Source: Planococcus citri
Lineage: Eukaryota > Arthropoda > Insecta > Hemiptera > Pseudococcidae
Direction of reading: 5' to 3'
Assembly: GCF_950023065.1 (NCBI RefSeq)
Contig: NC_088679.1
Span: 53,010,001-53,074,000 of the forward strand
DNA: 64,000 nt
This document shows positions 61,083 through 64,000 of this stretch, piece after piece (the stretch's first letter is position 1; the number at the start of each line of letters is the position of its first letter). Both the position numbers and the translations under genes were made by a program. The notes beneath the pieces were generated by a model, which saw only the letters and a program-made list of their open reading frames with translations, searched no databases and had not been told where the DNA came from.

Positions 61083-61710
61083 AAAAAACACTCACGCATT
61101 TAGCGGGAGAAGACTGACTTTTCTTTAAATAAAAATATTTACCAACGAATTGATTCACTTTTTTTGAAACATGTGTACAGCAATTGATCTGCTTACAATC
61201 GAATCGAATCATTTACGAACAATTGGCGATCAAGTAAGTAAATAAAATTGATTGATTTCTTGGTGAATCATTCGACTAATTTGTAGGTGAATCATTCGCG
61301 AACGAGTTGATCAATAGTTGCTAAATCATTCGCGAACGAATCGATTCGTATAAGTGACTCGTTCGCGAACGAACCGATTCATTTACTCAATTTATGATGA
61401 ATCATTCACAAACGAATTGATTCGTATTAATGATTCATTCGCGAACGAATCGATTCCTATTAGTGACTCATTTGCGAACGAATCGATTCATTTGCTCAAT
61501 TTTTGATGAATCATTCACGAACGGATTGAATTGTTTTTTGTGAATCATTCGCGAACGAATTGATTCGTATAAGTGACTCGTTCGCGAACGAATCGACTCG
61601 TATAAGTGACTCGTTCGCGAACGAATCGACTCGTATAAGTGAATCGTTCGCGAACGAATCGACTCGTATAAGTGAATCGTTCGCGAACGACTCGATTCGA
61701 TGTTTCAAAT
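61083..61710. repeat. TTCGCGAACGAA satellite-like element, copy 2
   Basis: Same leader as at 34546 (AAACACTCACGCATTTAGCG, then ACTTTTCTTTAAATAAAAAT), then GAATCATTCGCGAACGAATT modules. The final part (about 61555-61690) is a regular 33-bp array of CGACTCGTATAAGTGAATCG + TTCGCGAACGAAT. The peptide frame across it on the minus strand is an artefact of the repeat. Confidence 0.85.
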
Positions 61711-64000
61711 GTACACTAGTTTATCCTGCTTAGATAGACAATAGAGTCAAAATTCATTTTTTGAAGTTCAGCATCTGCGTGATTCAAAATAATCAAAATG
61801 GAAAAAGTGTTGCCTATAATAATTATATTCAAAAGGCCGCCTTGAGACCTATCAAAATGGGTTGAAATTTTACGACAAAAACGAAGATGTCACTGATTTT
61901 TTATTTTTTGGCCTCCCCAAAACATTTTAGAATCAAAATTTCATCGAATTTTGAGGGGAAAAAAATGAAAAATCAAAACGTGACCTAAAAACTTACCTAA
62001 CATATTTTTTCATGATTTTATTTCAATTTTAATTTTAATTTTCTCAAGTACGGAAATATCACACCTGATAAAATTTATTAGAAAAGTTTTAATTGATGAT
62101 TGTTTAAGGCGTGTTTATGTATCAATTTAGTTCAGTGGGCGGCTGGGCGCCTAAAAAGATGATCAGAGGTTCTCATAATTGTGAGTATAACTTAATTTTT
62201 TGGATGGAAATAATGAACCATGGAGAAAATTTGGTTGAAATTGGGTTTCATGGAAGGTAGGCTACATTTGATTCGTGAGTCTTTCATGATATATTTCGAA
62301 AAAAAAATTGAACCAAGATTGACCATTTCGGGTGGAAAAAATCACGAAAAAAATCAGTTTTTTGCGTTTTTGAAGATCTTACATCCACATAAAAAAATCT
62401 GAAAAATGTAGATAAGTGTACAGTACTAAAAAAATTCAAAAAATGTTTAAGAGTTTTCAAAATAACAAGATGTAATTTTTTCAATGGAATTCGAGTGTGG
62501 AAGAAATTGTGAAAAATCAGTTTTATTTGCATTTTTAAAAGTTTCCCACCCCACATAAAAAATTCTAGGATCAACTTAAATGTTGTAGGTACATTTAAAT
62601 GAGTTCGTATAAAAATAATGGATGAATGTATTATTTTTTTTAATTGAACCTCAGAAGTAACTTACAAAAAATATTGCTGAAGATCTGAAAGTACAAGTAA
62701 GTACCTATTTATTGGAAGCCATTTTGAGAATCATAAAACATTTTCATAAATTACCCTTGGTGCGTGGATGGTGCCTAGCATCCGTGCAAGTTTGTAAACA
62801 ATGCAGTTAAAAACTGACGAAAATGAAAATTTTTGACAAAAGTTGCAATTTAGCATATTTTTGAAGAGTAAAGAGTGAGGTAGGTAGGTAGTTGAAAATT
62901 TTATCATCGACTTATTACAACAGGACAGTTTTAAAATTCAAGGGCAGAGGCTTCTAACCCCTCTTAACTTGACCTGCTATAAGTATACCTATTCTTTGAT
63001 GCAATGAGTTCAAACTGGACTAGATAAAAGTTGATCAAATTGAACGATTCAGTTTGATAACTTTTTACATAACTTTAATAATTCAATTTGATACTCGTAG
63101 ATAATGTTTCTTTGATTTGAATACTTAGATTCAATTCTTTCTAAGTAGTACCCAAATTGGTGAATTTCAACCTTATTTTGTTCACGATAGGTAGGAGATG
63201 TGCCGAAGAAGAACGCAGAAAAAGAAAATTACGAGATTATATAAGTGTACCTCATAATAGGTAAATTGAACTAACAAATTTTGAACAACGATTTGCTGTA
63301 ACTATATAGAGCTAATCAACCAAGCATAGCTCAAGTTCAACTTACAATCAGTACAGGTCACCTATTCTCTTGACGAAAGAATGTCAACACGTTCGCTATT
63401 TATCAGCCATCCTTTGGAAAATCTCACTCAATATAAATCAAAATACACGAGAAATTCGTTAACGTGAGAAACTTCCTTCAATAAATCTTACACGGACGAG
63501 CTTTCGAAAGTTTAAAAAAAATATAAATACCTATTTAAGAAAACTTCAAAACACGGAATTGATTTCAAGTCGCGGTAAGTATAAAGCAACATTTGCGGGT
63601 GATTTTGATTAAAAATAAATTCTTTGTAAACGATCTCTTTTTCAAGTTTAAAGCAAAAGGTGTAACTTTTCACGCGGTAAAAGGGCTTGCTTGTAACATA
63701 AATACAAACACACTATATAAGAAGCATTTAAGGAAACAACCGCCGCCACCGCCGCGTTAATGCCCTCTTATTACAAACTCCGTGAAAGCCGATTGACTCG
63801 GAGTATTTCTCTCAAAATGTGCGTTTAATCCAACGTAGCCGGTTGCTTGGTTTTAATAACTTGGCTTTTACTGTATATACTAAAAACGAGCTTCTCGTCG
63901 TAATTAATTTAACGATAACTATACACAGAATTATCTCGCATGGAATTACCATCACACAAGTATAAGTCTGCTGGAGGTACCCTACTACCCTATATAGCTC
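61711..64000. other. AT-rich stretch, no gene seen
   Basis: No exon supported. A short GCCGCCACCGCC run occurs at about 63740. Confidence 0.45.

Noticed and set aside
61511..61708. Repeating peptide frame (SFANDSLIRVD type) on the minus strand
   Set aside because: The period is that of the 33-bp DNA satellite; a multiple of three keeps any frame open by chance.
1..64000. CRISPR arrays, bacterial operons or phage genes
   Set aside because: Spliced genes, AT-rich introns and eukaryotic transposons indicate nuclear animal DNA; tandem arrays here lack unique equal-length spacers.

Overview
The window looks like nuclear DNA from an insect. It is strongly AT-rich, has introns with canonical GT..AG borders, long gene-poor stretches and many small DNA transposons. 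Short TAGG/CCTA runs and TAGGTACCTA-type palindromes are scattered throughout, which I associate with sap-sucking Hemiptera such as aphids and scale insects or mealybugs. The order is a tentative inference; the arthropod assignment rests on the two recognisable genes and the mobile-element content.

Layout. (1) 1-1.1 kb: faint minus-strand splice-and-stop patterns that could be a pair of alternative last exons of an unidentified gene. (2) 1.8-6.3 kb, plus strand: a secreted protein of about 1,237 residues, very rich in Gln, Pro and His, in three exons with a poly(A) signal at 6263. (3) 6.3-45 kb: no convincing host gene. This block holds degenerate tandem repeats, hAT-like MITEs with 8-bp target duplications, two decayed LINE fragments, two copies of a terminal-inverted-repeat element carrying a tRNA-like Pol III box pair, a 5.7-kb hAT-like composite with further elements nested inside it, a satellite-like array built on TTCGCGAA, and a foldback element with a mariner-type MITE in one arm. 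(4) 45.2-60.4 kb, minus strand: seven phase-compatible exons encoding three complete CUB domains, which I read as the insect orthologue of suppressor of lurcher protein 1 (SOL-1), an ionotropic glutamate receptor auxiliary protein. Its first exons must lie above 60.4 kb and its last exons below 45.2 kb. Its introns hold tandem repeats and foldback elements. (5) 60.4-64 kb: presumed upstream intron of the same gene, with a second copy of the TTCGCGAA array.

The two genes are convergent, and most of the interest lies in the mobile DNA between them. The strongest structural reading is at 28.2-33.9 kb. Two nearly identical 970-bp hAT-like copies face each other across a 21-bp spacer. Inverting that spacer in thought gives each copy matching 8-bp flanking duplications (one with a single extra base), so the present form looks like the product of recombination between inverted copies. 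No complete transposase gene, CRISPR array, rRNA or ordinary tRNA was seen.
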